Shown here in pieces: positions 16,936 through 26,305 of a DNA stretch of 64,000 nucleotides. The translations under genes were made by a program, and so were the position numbers. The DNA is from Labrenzia sp. 011 (lineage in GTDB: Bacteria; Pseudomonadota; Alphaproteobacteria; Rhizobiales; Stappiaceae): positions 1-64,000 of the forward strand of contig NZ_QCYM01000011.1 in NCBI RefSeq assembly GCF_003075075.1. The letters run 5' to 3'. Within the stretch, counting starts at the first letter, position 1; each line of letters opens with the position of its first letter. The notes beneath the pieces are model-generated. The model had not been told where the DNA came from, made no database searches, and saw only the letters and a program-made list of their open reading frames with translations.

Positions 16936-18117
16936 TCAGCGTTCCAGGCACATGGCGACACCCATGCCGCCACCGATGCACAGGGTGGCGAGGCCTTTCC
17001 TGGCGTCCCGCTTGACCATCTCGTGGAGCAAGGTGGTGAGAACGCGTGCGCCGGAGGCCCCGATCGGATGGCCGATGGCGATCGCGCCGCCGTTGACGTT
17101 GACGATGTCCGGGTTCCAGCCCATGTCCTTGTTGACGGCGCAGGCCTGCGCGGCGAAGGCTTCGTTGGCCTCGACCAGGTCGAGATCGGCGGCGGACCAG
17201 CCGGCCTTTTCCAGGGCCTTGCGGGAAGAGGGGATCGGGCCGGTGCCCATGATGGACGGATCGACGCCGGCGGTTGCCCAGGAGGCGATGCGGGCGAGCG
17301 GGGTCAGGCCGCGCTTTTCCGCTTCCGCCGCGCTCATGACGATGAGAGCGGCGGCGCCGTCGTTGATGCCCGAGGCATTGCCCGCAGTGACGGAGCCTTC
17401 CTTGGTGAAGGCCGGGCGCAGCTTGGCAACGCTTTCGAGCGTGGTACCGTGACGGATATATTCGTCGTCCTCGACCACACGCTCGGACTTGCGTTCCTTG
17501 ACGGTGACCGGTGTGATCTCGTCCTTGAACCTGCCCGCCTTCTGCGCGGCTTCGGCCTTGTTCTGCGAGGCGACGGCGAATGCGTCCTGCTGCTCGCGGC
17601 TGATCTGCCATTTCTCGGCGACATTCTCGGCGGTCTGACCCATATGGTAGCCGTTGAAGGCATCCCAGAGACCGTCCTTGATCATGGTGTCGATCATCTT
17701 GAAATCGCCCATCTTGTAGCCTGCGCGCATATAGGCGCAGTGGGGCGAGAGCGACATGTTTTCCTGGCCGCCGGCCAGCATGATCGTTGCGTCTCCGGCA
17801 ATGATCTGTTGTGCGGCGATGGCGACGGTGCGCAGGCCGGACCCGCAGACCTGATTGAGCGTCCAGGCGGTGGCGCTGTCGGGGAGGCCGGCATGGATGG
17901 CGGCCTGGCGGGCCGGGTTCTGGCCCTGTCCGGCGGTCAGCACCTGGCCGAAGACCACTTCATCGATTTCGCCGGGCTCGACACCGGCCTTTTCCATGGC
18001 GGCCTTCATGACGAGGGCGCCAAGATCATGCGCCGGTGTGTTGGCAAAAGCTCCATTGAAGGACCCGACAGGCGTTCGGGTCGCGCTGACAATGACAATA
18101 TCGGTGGAAGCGCTCAT
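16936..18117 (-). CDS. phbA: acetyl-CoA acetyltransferase (beta-ketothiolase)
   Basis: 393-residue thiolase that condenses two acetyl-CoA to acetoacetyl-CoA, the first PHB step. Motifs: [19 protein letters not shown] with the acyl-carrying Cys, [20 protein letters not shown] with catalytic His, and [13 protein letters not shown] with the second Cys. The in-frame ORF reaches 18237, but the family start ([20 protein letters not shown]) and the CCTGGAGAG ribosome-binding site put the start at 18117 or one codon earlier. Followed by phbB and divergent from phaR. Confidence 0.96.
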   Translation of the reverse strand: MSASTDIVIVSATRTPVGSFNGAFANTPAHDLGALVMKAAMEKAGVEPGEIDEVVFGQVLTAGQGQNPARQAAIHAGLPDSATAWTLNQVCGSGLRTVAIAAQQIIAGDATIMLAGGQENMSLSPHCAYMRAGYKMGDFKMIDTMIKDGLWDAFNGYHMGQTAENVAEKWQISREQQDAFAVASQNKAEAAQKAGRFKDEITPVTVKERKSERVVEDDEYIRHGTTLESVAKLRPAFTKEGSVTAGNASGINDGAAALIVMSAAEAEKRGLTPLARIASWATAGVDPSIMGTGPIPSSRKALEKAGWSAADLDLVEANEAFAAQACAVNKDMGWNPDIVNVNGGAIAIGHPIGASGARVLTTLLHEMVKRDARKGLATLCIGGGMGVAMCLER

Positions 18118-18416
18118 CATACTCTCCAGGACTTGCGGCCGATCAACCGTAGAATAGCGGTGGCTCTCCGGCACTTTGCGGCTCTTGACGATGGATGGAC
18201 TAGACAACCGCAGCGGTCGTCGTGTCAACCGTATCACCCCTTATTCCGGAAGCGGATTTGGCATTTGCGGCATCATCCTTTTGGTGGCGTCCATAAAAAG
18301 AGTGGCACGATCCGACATGATTGGCTTAGTCTCAGGAACGGAGGTGACGGCAGTACGGCGAAGGCCTTGTCGTCAAATGGGAAACGAGCCGTAAGGCTGA
18401 CAGGCGGAAGTGACGA

Positions 18417-19004
18417 ATGGCCAAAACCAGCGAGCCGACAATCATCAAGAAATACGCCAACAGGCGGCTGTACAACACGGGCACCAGCACCTATGTGACG
18501 CTTGAGGATCTGGCGGTGATGGTGAAGGGGGAAGAGGATTTTATCGTCTTCGATGCGAAGAGCGGCGATGACATCACCCGCTCCGTCCTGACCCAGATCA
18601 TTTTCGAACAGGAAGGCAAGGGCCAGAACCTGCTCCCGGTCACATTCCTGCGCCAGCTGATCCGCTTTTACGGCGACAGCATGCAGGGGCTCGTGCCGAG
18701 CTTTCTGGAGTATTCGATGACCTCCCTGACCAAGGAGCAGGAAAAGCTGCGCGGCCAGATGAGCGAGGCGTTCGGCGCCACCGCCTTCGACGCCATCGAG
18801 GACCAGGTCAAACGCAATACGGAAATGTTCGAGCGGGCGATGAAGATGTTCATGCCGTTTCCCACCGGCGAGGGCGGGACTTCCGCCGGGGCGACGGCCG
18901 GTGAGGCAAAGTCCGGCAAGGCGGATCCGTCGGACCTGGACGACATGAAGCGCCAGCTCGAGGAAATGCAGAAGAAGATCAATCAGCTTTCCGACAAGCC
19001 TTGA
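18417..19004 (+). CDS. phaR: polyhydroxyalkanoate synthesis repressor PhaR
   Basis: 195 residues. The N-terminal PHB accumulation regulator DNA-binding domain (IIKKYANRRLYNTGTSTYVT, about 9-28) is followed by the second family domain (SVLTQIIFEQEGKGQNLLPVTFLRQLIRFYGDSMQG) and a C-terminal charged coiled-coil-like tail (DDMKRQLEEMQKKINQL). PhaR binds PHB and represses phasin and related genes; in rhizobia the orthologue AniA also influences carbon flow. It is divergent from phbA across about 300 bp, the usual arrangement. Confidence 0.95.
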   Translation: MAKTSEPTIIKKYANRRLYNTGTSTYVTLEDLAVMVKGEEDFIVFDAKSGDDITRSVLTQIIFEQEGKGQNLLPVTFLRQLIRFYGDSMQGLVPSFLEYSMTSLTKEQEKLRGQMSEAFGATAFDAIEDQVKRNTEMFERAMKMFMPFPTGEGGTSAGATAGEAKSGKADPSDLDDMKRQLEEMQKKINQLSDKP

Positions 19005-19193
19005 GGCGTCCGGAAAGCGGACAGGTCCCGACACCAATGTGACGTTGCTCCCGGACCTTGTGCCGGGTCACGCCGGGACGGCCGGTCCCATGCGGCTCCG
19101 GTGACGGGCGAAGGCAATCCGGCGTTCGCCGGACGTTCCCCGCCTGTCAGCGCGAGACGGCGCCCTGAGGGGCCGCCGCATGCAGGGGAGCCT

Positions 19194-19625
19194 TCAACCG
19201 CAGTCCGGAACCAGTTTCGCCGCCTCGATGCCCGCCACCGCGCAGGTCTCGTCATTGTCGGAACTGTCGCCGGTGATGCCGACGGCGCCGAGGGTTTCAT
19301 TCTCCGCATTCCTGATCAATACCCCGCCGGGCACCGGCACGATCGCGCCGCCGGAGACGCCGTTCAGGGCGTTGACGAAATGGGGCCGGGACTCCGCGTT
19401 GGCATTCAGCCATCTGGTTCCGGTGCCCACCGCCAGCGCACCGATCGCCTTGCCGGTGGCGATCTGCGGCCGCATGATCGAGGAACCGTCCTGGCGCTTG
19501 AGCAAAATCGTGTGACCGCCGGCGTCCAGAACCGCAACCGTCATCGGCTTCAGGTTGAGCTCCGCGGCTTTTTCAAGCGCGGCGGTCGTAATGGTCTCTG
19601 CTGTGGAAAGTGTGAGTTTGCGCAT
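19194..19625 (-). CDS. GlcG/HbpS family haem-binding-like protein
   Basis: 143 residues of the GlcG/HbpS (DUF336) family: LTLSTAETITTAALEKAAEL, MTVAVLDAGGHTILLKRQDG, SRPHFVNALNGVSGGAIVPV and a closing NETLGAVGITGDSSDNDETC-AVAGIEAA block. Members are small alpha/beta proteins; some bind haem or act near glycolate or corrinoid pathways, but function here is open. Start at 19625, with AAGGAGAAGCGGCGAA before ATG; the longer frame to 19835 runs into the divergent ggt gene and is rejected. Confidence 0.88.
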   Translation of the reverse strand: MRKLTLSTAETITTAALEKAAELNLKPMTVAVLDAGGHTILLKRQDGSSIMRPQIATGKAIGALAVGTGTRWLNANAESRPHFVNALNGVSGGAIVPVPGGVLIRNAENETLGAVGITGDSSDNDETCAVAGIEAAKLVPDCG

Positions 19626-19750
19626 TTCGCCGCTTCTCCTTAAGGTGCTGCCGCAATGCGGGTTTGCTATCAGAACCCGGTGTTGTCGCAAAGGCGTATT
19701 CGCCGACAAGCAATTAGTGCAAAACGGAAAAGATCGGCGGGAGGAATTCA

Positions 19751-21346
19751 GTGATTCGCGATTTTCAGGCACCGGGCCGCTCTGCGGTTCATGCGCGGGA
19801 AGCCATGGCGTCGACTTCGCATCCCCTGGCGACAAGTGCTGCGCTTGAAGTTCTTCAGGGCGGCGGAAACGCGGTTGACGCGGCCATTGCCGCTGTTGCG
19901 GTCCAATGTGTCGTCGAGCCGCATATGACCGGGATTGGCGGCGATTGTTTCGCCATCGTGATGGAACCCGACGGCGGTCTGACCGGCTTCAACGGCTCGG
20001 GTGCGGCGCCGCGGGCGGCGACCCCCCAGAAGCTTGCCGAACTCGGGGTCTCGCAGATCACCGACAGCTCGCCGCATGCGGTGACCGTGCCCGGGGCCAT
20101 CCGGGCGTGGGACACGCTGCTCAAGGCTCATGGAACGCGTGATTTCAGGTCCCTGCTCAGCCGCGCCATCCACTATGCCCGTGAAGGTTTTCCGGTTGCC
20201 CCGCGTGTTGCCCACGACTGGGCCGGCGAAGTCGAAAAACTTGCCGGTGATCCGGTGACGGCCGCCACATATCTGGTCGGCGGCAAAGCGCCCGGAACCG
20301 GAACGATCCTGAAATATCCGCGCCTGGCCGATACGCTGGAAAAGATCGCCGAAGGCGGCGCCGATGCCTTCTATGGCGGTGACGTTGCCGAGGATATCGT
20401 CGACGCCCTTCGCGCCCGGGGCGGACTGATGACCACGGACGATCTGGCCGCCTGCCATACGACGGCGGTTTCGCCGGTACTGCGCGACTACAAGGGCCAT
20501 ACGGTTGCGGAATTGCCGCCCAATGGTCAGGGAATCGTCGCGCTGATCATGCTCGGGCTGCTGGAGCGGTTCGATCTGGAGAGCCTGGATCCCGCCGGTG
20601 CGGAACGCTTCCATCTGGAGATGGAGGCGGCCCGGATCGCCTATGGGGTGCGCGACAGATTCGTCACCGATCCCGGTTACATGGACGTCTGCCATTCCCA
20701 TCTGATCGGCGAAGATTATCTCGACCGGCTCGCCAAGCAGATCTCCACCAGCGGACGGATGACGTCCGTGCCGCATGCCCATCTGGCACCGCAGACCGAC
20801 ACGGTCTATCTGACGGTGGTGGACCGGAATGGTCTGGCGGTTTCCTTCATCAACTCGCTGTTCAGCAGCTTCGGCAGCGGTATCCTTGCTCCGGAGAGCG
20901 GTGTCCTGCTGCATTGCCGGGGGAAATCCTTCAAGGCGGAGCCGGGACATCCGAATTCCATCGACGGCGGCAAGCGGCCGCTGCACACGATCATTCCCGC
21001 GATGGTCCTCAAGGACGGCGCCCCATGGCTGTCCTTCGGCGTGATGGGCGGCCAGTATCAGGCCTGCGGCCACGCCCATGTACTGACCAACATCATCGAT
21101 TACGGCATGGATGTGCAGGCGGCGATCGATTTTCCGCGCATGTTCTACGACATGGACAGCCATGAGCTGCAGGCGGAGAACCGGATTCCCTCCGCGACGC
21201 TCGACGGTCTGAGAGCATTGGGCCATTCCGTCGTGCCCGCGCATGAGCCGATCGGCGGCAGCCAGGCGATCATGATCGACCGTACCCGAGGGCTGCTGAC
21301 CGCCGGGTCCGATCCGCGCAAGGACGGGCACGCGGCCGGGTACTGA
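19751..21346 (+). CDS. ggt: gamma-glutamyltransferase family protein
   Basis: 531 residues, Ntn-hydrolase family that self-cleaves to large and small subunits. Motifs: ASTSHPLATSAALEVLQGGG, NAVDAAIAAVAVQCVVEPHM, TGIGGDCFAIVME, and the predicted cleavage Thr in QTDTVYLTVVD, followed by NSLFSSFGSGI and the PLHTIIPAMVLKDG block. It lacks an evident signal peptide, so a cytosolic location is likely, unlike the periplasmic E. coli enzyme. It could cleave glutathione or another gamma-glutamyl or acyl-amide bond. GTG start with GGGAGGAATTCA upstream. Divergent from the GlcG-like gene. Confidence 0.9.
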   Translation: MIRDFQAPGRSAVHAREAMASTSHPLATSAALEVLQGGGNAVDAAIAAVAVQCVVEPHMTGIGGDCFAIVMEPDGGLTGFNGSGAAPRAATPQKLAELGVSQITDSSPHAVTVPGAIRAWDTLLKAHGTRDFRSLLSRAIHYAREGFPVAPRVAHDWAGEVEKLAGDPVTAATYLVGGKAPGTGTILKYPRLADTLEKIAEGGADAFYGGDVAEDIVDALRARGGLMTTDDLAACHTTAVSPVLRDYKGHTVAELPPNGQGIVALIMLGLLERFDLESLDPAGAERFHLEMEAARIAYGVRDRFVTDPGYMDVCHSHLIGEDYLDRLAKQISTSGRMTSVPHAHLAPQTDTVYLTVVDRNGLAVSFINSLFSSFGSGILAPESGVLLHCRGKSFKAEPGHPNSIDGGKRPLHTIIPAMVLKDGAPWLSFGVMGGQYQACGHAHVLTNIIDYGMDVQAAIDFPRMFYDMDSHELQAENRIPSATLDGLRALGHSVVPAHEPIGGSQAIMIDRTRGLLTAGSDPRKDGHAAGY

Positions 21347-21472
21347 TCCCGGCACGTGCTGACCGGGACCGGCCGGCCACCCGTGCGAGGCCGCGTCAAT
21401 TTGATCCTTGAGAAATCCGGACGCCGGGTGTTCATTGCCGCCGGACGCGCCCGCATGACATGAGGTCTCAAG

Positions 21473-22858
21473 ATGCCCGGTCCCTCGAGGCGAGAAATAC
21501 TGCTTGGCAGCGCGGCAAGCGTTGCCGCTTTCGCTGCCGGAAGCCTTGCCGCCGGTACGGCGCAGGCCGCCGATCACGTTCTGACCCTTGCCGGTCTCGA
21601 TCACCGCATCCTGCCGGATGCCCTTACCCGCGGCATGATGAGCTTTGCCGCGGACGGTCCGCCGCCGGTGTTGCGGTTCCGCCAGGGCGAGAAAACGACG
21701 ATCGACGTCACGAATGCGCTTCAGGAGGCCTCGGTGGTGCACTGGCACGGGCTGAGGATCGCCAACCGGATGGATGGTGTGCCCTATCTGACGCAATATC
21801 CCATCGAAGCCGGACAGACGTTTCGCTACGCCTTCACGCCGCCGGATGCGGGAACCTTCTGGTATCATCCCCATTGCAACACGCTGGAGCAGATGGCCAG
21901 GGGGCTGACGGGCGTTCTTGTCGTCGAGGAAGCGGAAGATCCGGGATTCGACCGGGACCTGCCCATGAACATCCGCGACTTCCGCCTGGGCGGAGACGGC
22001 CAGTTCATCGATTTCTTCAAGCCCCGCAATGCCGCCCGTGGCGGGACCTATGGTACCGTCTCGACGGTGAACTGGCAGTCAGACCCCGTCTATGAACTGG
22101 AGGCGGGCAGTCTCGTTCGGCTGCGGCTGGCGGTGACCGATGTCACCCGTGTGGGATCCTATGAGATCGCCGGGGCCGAGGCTCGGGTGATCGCACTCGA
22201 TTCCCATCCCCTTCCCGTGCCGCTGCCGGCCTCCGGCGTGATGCTTGCCCCCGGTCAACGGGCCGATGTGGCCCTGCGGGTTCCGGACGATGAGGGTGAG
22301 GAGGTGCGTCTGGTGCTGAACCGGCCGAGCGGGCCAAAGCAGCTGGCGCGGTTCCGGCCGAAGGGGGCCAGCCTGCATCGGGATCTGCGGGAACTGAAGC
22401 CGTTGCGGCCGAATCCGTTTGCCGAACCCGATCTTGAGAATGCGGAGCTGCTGGAATTCGTCTTCGGCTGGTCGCCGGAAGGGGATGCGCCGCAAGCGAG
22501 CCTGTGCGGATCGCTCGGCTATACGTTCTGGTCGATCAACCGGGTCGCCTGGCCCGGGGATCTGCCCGGACCCTTCGATCCGCTGGCGCGGCTGAAACTG
22601 GGAAAGTCCTACATATTGCGGTTGCGCAACGAGACCCCGAACGACCATCCGATTCATCTGCACGGCGTTTCGTTCAAGCTGCTGCGCTCCAACAAGCGTG
22701 ACCTGCCGCCGCTGGTGACCGATACCGCCCTGCTTCAATCGCAGGAAACGATGGACGTCGCCCTGGTCGCCGACAATCCCGGCGACTGGGCGTTCCATTG
22801 CCACGTGATCGAACACCAGAAAACCGGCCTGGCCGGCTTCCTGAGGATCGAGGACTAG
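21473..22858 (+). CDS. Tat-exported multicopper oxidase
   Basis: 461 residues. A twin-arginine signal peptide (SRREILLGSAASVAAFAAG) ends with an AQA-like site at about residue 33. The copper-binding motifs are HWHG (about 89), YHPHCNTLEQMARG, HPIHLHGVSFKL, and HCHVIEHQKTGL, so type 1 and trinuclear copper sites appear complete. The type 1 axial position after HxxxxH is Leu or another non-Met residue (HQKTGLAG), typical of higher-potential laccase-like sites. Periplasmic; likely oxidises phenols, Cu(I) or Fe(II). No Met-rich CueO-type insert is seen. RBS GAGGTCTCAAG. Confidence 0.9.
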   Translation: MPGPSRREILLGSAASVAAFAAGSLAAGTAQAADHVLTLAGLDHRILPDALTRGMMSFAADGPPPVLRFRQGEKTTIDVTNALQEASVVHWHGLRIANRMDGVPYLTQYPIEAGQTFRYAFTPPDAGTFWYHPHCNTLEQMARGLTGVLVVEEAEDPGFDRDLPMNIRDFRLGGDGQFIDFFKPRNAARGGTYGTVSTVNWQSDPVYELEAGSLVRLRLAVTDVTRVGSYEIAGAEARVIALDSHPLPVPLPASGVMLAPGQRADVALRVPDDEGEEVRLVLNRPSGPKQLARFRPKGASLHRDLRELKPLRPNPFAEPDLENAELLEFVFGWSPEGDAPQASLCGSLGYTFWSINRVAWPGDLPGPFDPLARLKLGKSYILRLRNETPNDHPIHLHGVSFKLLRSNKRDLPPLVTDTALLQSQETMDVALVADNPGDWAFHCHVIEHQKTGLAGFLRIED

Positions 22859-22918
22859 ACCGGCCCGGGGTTCGATCCTGTGGGTGCGCGAGTGCGGAGA
22901 TTCTTCAGGACCGGGATG

Positions 22919-23230
22919 TCACACCGATACGGACCAGGAATGGAACGTCCGCCCGTCCTCGGCCGCCGTGGCATATTGTGCCAGATGCTGCTGCCGTTCC
23001 AGAGGGGTTTCGGCAATGGTATCGCGGCCTGCCAGAAGCTGTGTGGCGTATTCTGAATGAGCACCGTGATGGGCGTCTCGCTGCAGGGCGGCTGAAGCCA
23101 CATGCGCGGGGAGCGCGTCGATCTCGCGGAAGCGGGCTGCGGTCGTCGATGTCCTGTCCCGGCCTGACGGGGCGACCGGCTTTTGCCGGATGCGCAGGGA
23201 ATGGATTGCGGAAACGGGTGTTACTTGCAT
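22919..23230 (-). CDS. hypothetical protein, 103 aa
   Basis: A soluble, helical, Ala/His/Arg-rich protein with no recognised domain. It starts MQVTPVSAIHSLRIRQKP and contains EYATQLLAGRDTIAETPLER and AQYATAAEDGRTF. The ATG at 23230 is preceded by GGAGCTCGAA, a good RBS. It lies on the minus strand downstream of another small unknown gene (23420-23752). An upstream in-frame extension to 23263 lacks an RBS. Moderately likely to be real. Confidence 0.5.
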   Translation of the reverse strand: MQVTPVSAIHSLRIRQKPVAPSGRDRTSTTAARFREIDALPAHVASAALQRDAHHGAHSEYATQLLAGRDTIAETPLERQQHLAQYATAAEDGRTFHSWSVSV

Positions 23231-23486
23231 TTCGAGCTCCGTGGCGGACCAGTCCGTGGCCAATCTTTCGGAGTCCGGGAAAGCCCCGGAACTGACAAGG
23301 AGCTTAAGCGGTGCGGCAGAAGGAAACTGTGTTGCCTGTCACAAACAGGCAGATATCACGGGGCGCGGATGCAAGCCGAGGGCGGATCAACGCGGATATT
23401 TCCGCTTTCCGCAATCGGGTCAACGCTCGGTCTTGAGCAGAAAACCCGCGGCACGCTGGCGCGGCAGGGCGGCGGTGGCACGATAG
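23190..23486 (+). pseudogene. possible cytochrome c-like remnant with a CxxCH motif
   Basis: In this plus-strand frame ELTRSLSG-AAEGNCVACHKQ occurs at about 23285-23350. GNCVACH resembles the haem-attachment region of SoxX-like cytochromes, where a longer segment normally separates SLTG and GNC. There is no signal peptide and no second haem ligand region downstream. The frame overlaps two minus-strand hypothetical genes at its ends. It may be a decayed gene or a coincidence. Confidence 0.2.
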
Positions 23487-23752
23487 CTGTCGACACCGCG
23501 CAGGGGTTCCGTCCGTCTGAAGGTCCGCGTCTGCGGATCGCCGTCACGGGTGGCGATCAGATGGGCGAGAAAAATCGAATTCGGGTAATAGCGCGATGAA
23601 AATGCCGCCTGTTCCTGCTCCAGAACCGGCTGAACGGGAACCGGAAGACAGGAGGAAACGTCCGGCCGTTGCTCGCTCTCCGTCTCTCCCTTAGAGGGAC
23701 GTCTGCGCCTCACATTGGCACGGTCTGCAGAGGTAACCGGGTTCACTCGCAC
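23420..23752 (-). CDS. hypothetical protein, 110 aa
   Basis: The basic, low-complexity N-terminal half is followed by SSRYYPNSIFLAHLIATRDG, DPQTRTFRRTEPLRGVDSYR and a terminal FLLKTER. From memory, a core of the form FLAHLIA...PQTR..RR.EP...Y occurs in small uncharacterised alphaproteobacterial proteins, which supports this as a real gene. Start is GTG at 23752 (or the GTG two codons later), with GAGG about nine bases upstream. Function unknown. The 240 bp up to 23993 hold only a GC-rich hairpin region near 23940-23983 that could end the MAPEG transcript. Confidence 0.6.
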   Translation of the reverse strand: MRVNPVTSADRANVRRRRPSKGETESEQRPDVSSCLPVPVQPVLEQEQAAFSSRYYPNSIFLAHLIATRDGDPQTRTFRRTEPLRGVDSYRATAALPRQRAAGFLLKTER

Positions 23753-23993
23753 GTTTCAACGCCTCATTGTTTCAGATTGACACGCATTGAGCGGCCATGC
23801 CTGAAACGTCGCAATCAGCGTGCCACGTTATACGTCTGTTAACCTTTTGTCCGCAGAAACCGGACATTCCGCGCAAAAATAGTTAACAGACCGCCCCAAA
23901 ATCGGACGGGTGCTGTGGGGAGCGGGGAAAAGAGAGGGACCGGGCCGGCGGAACCCGGCTTCGCCCGGATCGGCCGGGGCCCGGGTGATGCCC

Positions 23994-24518
23994 TCAGAAC
24001 GCCAGGATGACGGTTGCCGCGAACAGCATGACCGTCGGGTAGAAGGTCAGCGCGAAGCCGAAAGCCCTGGCCCCGGCGCCCTTTGCATATCCGTGCCAGA
24101 ACAGCGCCCGTCCCAGCCAGAAAAGGACTGCGGCAACGGGAAGGGCTCCCAGCATCCGGTCCGGGGCGAGGGCCGCGAAGCTGGCGTATACAAATCCCGC
24201 CAGAACGGTCTGTTCCAGGGTGTTCTGCAGGACCGCCTGGTAAATCCGCGCCATGTCCGTTCCAGTGGTCAGGCCGCTGCCGTCAATGTCCGCGGGTGTG
24301 AAGAAACGGTGCCGGGCCAGGATGCCGATTGTCGCCAGCAACCAGAAAGCGGCGAACAGGGTCGACCGGGCGGCCAGCGCCATCCTGGCGGATGCCGTGT
24401 CTGCGGGCAGCCAGGTTTCCGGGATCAGCCATGCTGCCGCACCCAGGACAAGCGCGGAAACGGCCAGGGCGGACAGCATGCCCCGCATGACGCTGACCTG
24501 TTTTGGGGAAATGGGCAT
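23994..24518 (-). CDS. MAPEG family membrane protein
   Basis: 174 residues with four transmembrane helices (about 12-30, 48-68, 100-125, 150-172). ILARHRFFTPADIDGSG and YQAVLQNTLEQTVLAGFVY (with the NxxEQ-type MAPEG motif), and HGYAKGAGARAFGFALTF, place it in the MAPEG superfamily (membrane-associated eicosanoid/glutathione proteins). Bacterial members are mostly uncharacterised and may use glutathione. RBS AAGGCGACC. A strong terminator separates it from the symporter gene upstream. Confidence 0.85.
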   Translation of the reverse strand: MPISPKQVSVMRGMLSALAVSALVLGAAAWLIPETWLPADTASARMALAARSTLFAAFWLLATIGILARHRFFTPADIDGSGLTTGTDMARIYQAVLQNTLEQTVLAGFVYASFAALAPDRMLGALPVAAVLFWLGRALFWHGYAKGAGARAFGFALTFYPTVMLFAATVILAF

Positions 24519-24578
24519 CGAGGTCGCCTTTTCAGTTGCTGAAGGGTCTTTTCAAGGGATCACAAAGTTGCCCGAAAG

Positions 24579-24604
24579 AAAAGCGCGGCCGAAGCCGCGC
24601 TTTT
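24579..24604 (-). terminator. terminator of the alanine/glycine symporter gene (works in both directions by shape)
   Basis: Perfect 10-bp stem AAAAGCGCGG / CCGCGCTTTT with loop CCGAAG, 28 bp after the symporter stop. T-runs are present on both strands. Confidence 0.9.
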
Positions 24605-24631
24605 GCAATTCGTATCGGTGTTCAGGCCGGC

Positions 24632-26062
24632 TCAGTCGGGGGCCTTGCCGGTCCAGGCCGAGCGGTCGAGATCCAGATCCGCGAACTTGTCCGGATCCAG
24701 AACGGGGCGGGAGATGCCGTCCCGGAGCTGTCCCTTGAAATCGTCCAGAATCCGCTTGGCGGTGGGGAACAGCATCATCAGGGCCAGGAGGTTCACCATG
24801 GCCAGGATGCCCATCAGCGGGTCGGAGAAGAAGAACACGGAGGTGGCGTTCGGTGCCGTCGCGCCCAGAAAGACGACTCCCATGACCACGATCCGCAGGA
24901 CCAGCGGCGCCGCAGTGTTTCCGGTCATGGAACTCAGGGCGTTTTCGCCGAGATAGTAGTTGTAGATGATGGAACTGAACGCGAAGAGCAGGATCGCCGC
25001 CGCCAGGAAATAGCTGGTCCATTCGCCCAGATGGGAGACCAGCGACTGCTGGGTCAGCACGATGCCGTCGACACCTTCGGCGCCCGGCGTATAGACATCG
25101 CCCATCAGGATGATCATTGCCGTACAGGTGCAGATGATCATGGTGTCGATGAACACCGAAAAGGACTGGGTGATCCCCTGGCTGACGGGGTGGCGCACCT
25201 CGGCGGTGGCTGCGACGTTCGGGGCGGACCCGAGACCGGCCTCGTTGGAGAACAGGCCCCGGCGCAACCCCTGTGCGATCGCCGCTCCCATGCCACCACC
25301 GACAGCCTCCTCCAGGCCGAAGGCGTTGGCGACGATCGTGTAGAGGACCGCCGGAATTTCGGTAATGTTCAGGAGAATGATGATGAGGGCCATGGCGATA
25401 TAGCCGATTGCCATGACGGGCACGACGACATCGGCCACCTTGGCGATGCGGTGAATGCCGCCGAAAATGATCAGGCCGGTGATGGCGGTGAGCGCAATTC
25501 CCGTCCACAGGCGTCCGACGCCGATGCTTTCCTCAACGGCGCCTGCAACGGTGTTGCCCTGAAAGGCATTGAACCCGAGCGCGAAGGAAGCGATCAGGCA
25601 GACCGCGTACAGAATGGCCAGCCACTTGTACTGCTTGCCCAGTCCGTAGAGGATAGAGCGGGCGGGGCCGCCATGATAGGTGCCGTCTCCCGCCGAGCGC
25701 TTGTAAAGCTGGGCCAGAGAACATTCGATCAGGCTGGTCGCCATCCCGACAAGGGCAATGGCCCACATCCAGAAGACAGCGCCCGGTCCGCCGAGTGTGA
25801 TCGCGACAGCGACACCGGCGATGTTGCCGCCGCCGACGCGGCCACCGACGGACAGGAGAAGGGCCTCACGCGCGGAAATCGCATTGGGATCACCGGACTG
25901 GTTTCTGGAGGACAGGACCCGGAACATGCGCAGGAAAAACCGGATCTGGACGAAGCCGGTGACCACCGTGAAAAAGATGCCGATGACGACAAGAAACGGG
26001 ATGAGTGCCCATCCCCAGGTTAAATCGCCGATCAGTGCGAAAAACGATTCCACGAACTGCAT
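24632..26062 (-). CDS. sodium:alanine/glycine symporter (AGCS family)
   Basis: 476 residues with about eleven transmembrane helices. AGCS signatures are GNIAGVAVAITLGGPGAVFW, GGPARSILYGLG, GLFSNEAGLGSAPNVAATAE and HPVSQGITQSFSVFIDTMII. These carriers import alanine or glycine with Na+. Start ATG at 26062 with GGGGAGGCTGGAGCC upstream. Single gene between the L20 terminator and its own terminator. I could not see a glycine riboswitch in the 185-bp leader. Confidence 0.94.
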   Translation of the reverse strand: MQFVESFFALIGDLTWGWALIPFLVVIGIFFTVVTGFVQIRFFLRMFRVLSSRNQSGDPNAISAREALLLSVGGRVGGGNIAGVAVAITLGGPGAVFWMWAIALVGMATSLIECSLAQLYKRSAGDGTYHGGPARSILYGLGKQYKWLAILYAVCLIASFALGFNAFQGNTVAGAVEESIGVGRLWTGIALTAITGLIIFGGIHRIAKVADVVVPVMAIGYIAMALIIILLNITEIPAVLYTIVANAFGLEEAVGGGMGAAIAQGLRRGLFSNEAGLGSAPNVAATAEVRHPVSQGITQSFSVFIDTMIICTCTAMIILMGDVYTPGAEGVDGIVLTQQSLVSHLGEWTSYFLAAAILLFAFSSIIYNYYLGENALSSMTGNTAAPLVLRIVVMGVVFLGATAPNATSVFFFSDPLMGILAMVNLLALMMLFPTAKRILDDFKGQLRDGISRPVLDPDKFADLDLDRSAWTGKAPD

Positions 26063-26246
26063 GGCTCCAGCCTCCCCTGTGTTTTCATTCGGATTCTGAC
26101 GTGGCGTCAGAGTCCAGCTGAAGCGACAAGTTAGGCTTCAATTCGAGGCGAGTGCAATGAAAAAGAAATTGCCCGGCCTGCAATCAGGGGCTGTGTCATG
26201 GTCGGTTATCTACCGTTCCGTCCGCCGGGGCGATAGGCGGGCAGAC

Positions 26247-26280
26247 AAACAAAAACGCGGCCCCGGGGGACCGCGTTTCC
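26247..26280 (-). terminator. rpmI-rplT terminator
   Basis: ACGCGGTCCCC / GGGGCCGCGT stem with one G-U, followed on the minus strand by TTTTTGTTTG. Lies 26 bp after the L20 stop. Confidence 0.9.
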
Positions 26281-26305
26281 TTCAATCCGGACGGGCCGGA
26301 AAACC

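Noticed and set aside
19748..21874. 708-codon frame antisense to ggt
   Set aside because: Shadow frame with His/Arg/Gly/Gln-rich composition; the plus strand has complete gamma-glutamyltransferase motifs.
24503..26023. 506-codon frame antisense to the alanine/glycine symporter
   Set aside because: Asp/Gln/Gly-rich shadow without domain; the minus strand has all AGCS motifs.
26063..26246. glycine riboswitch upstream of the symporter gene
   Set aside because: The leader is short and no tandem glycine-aptamer core was recognised.
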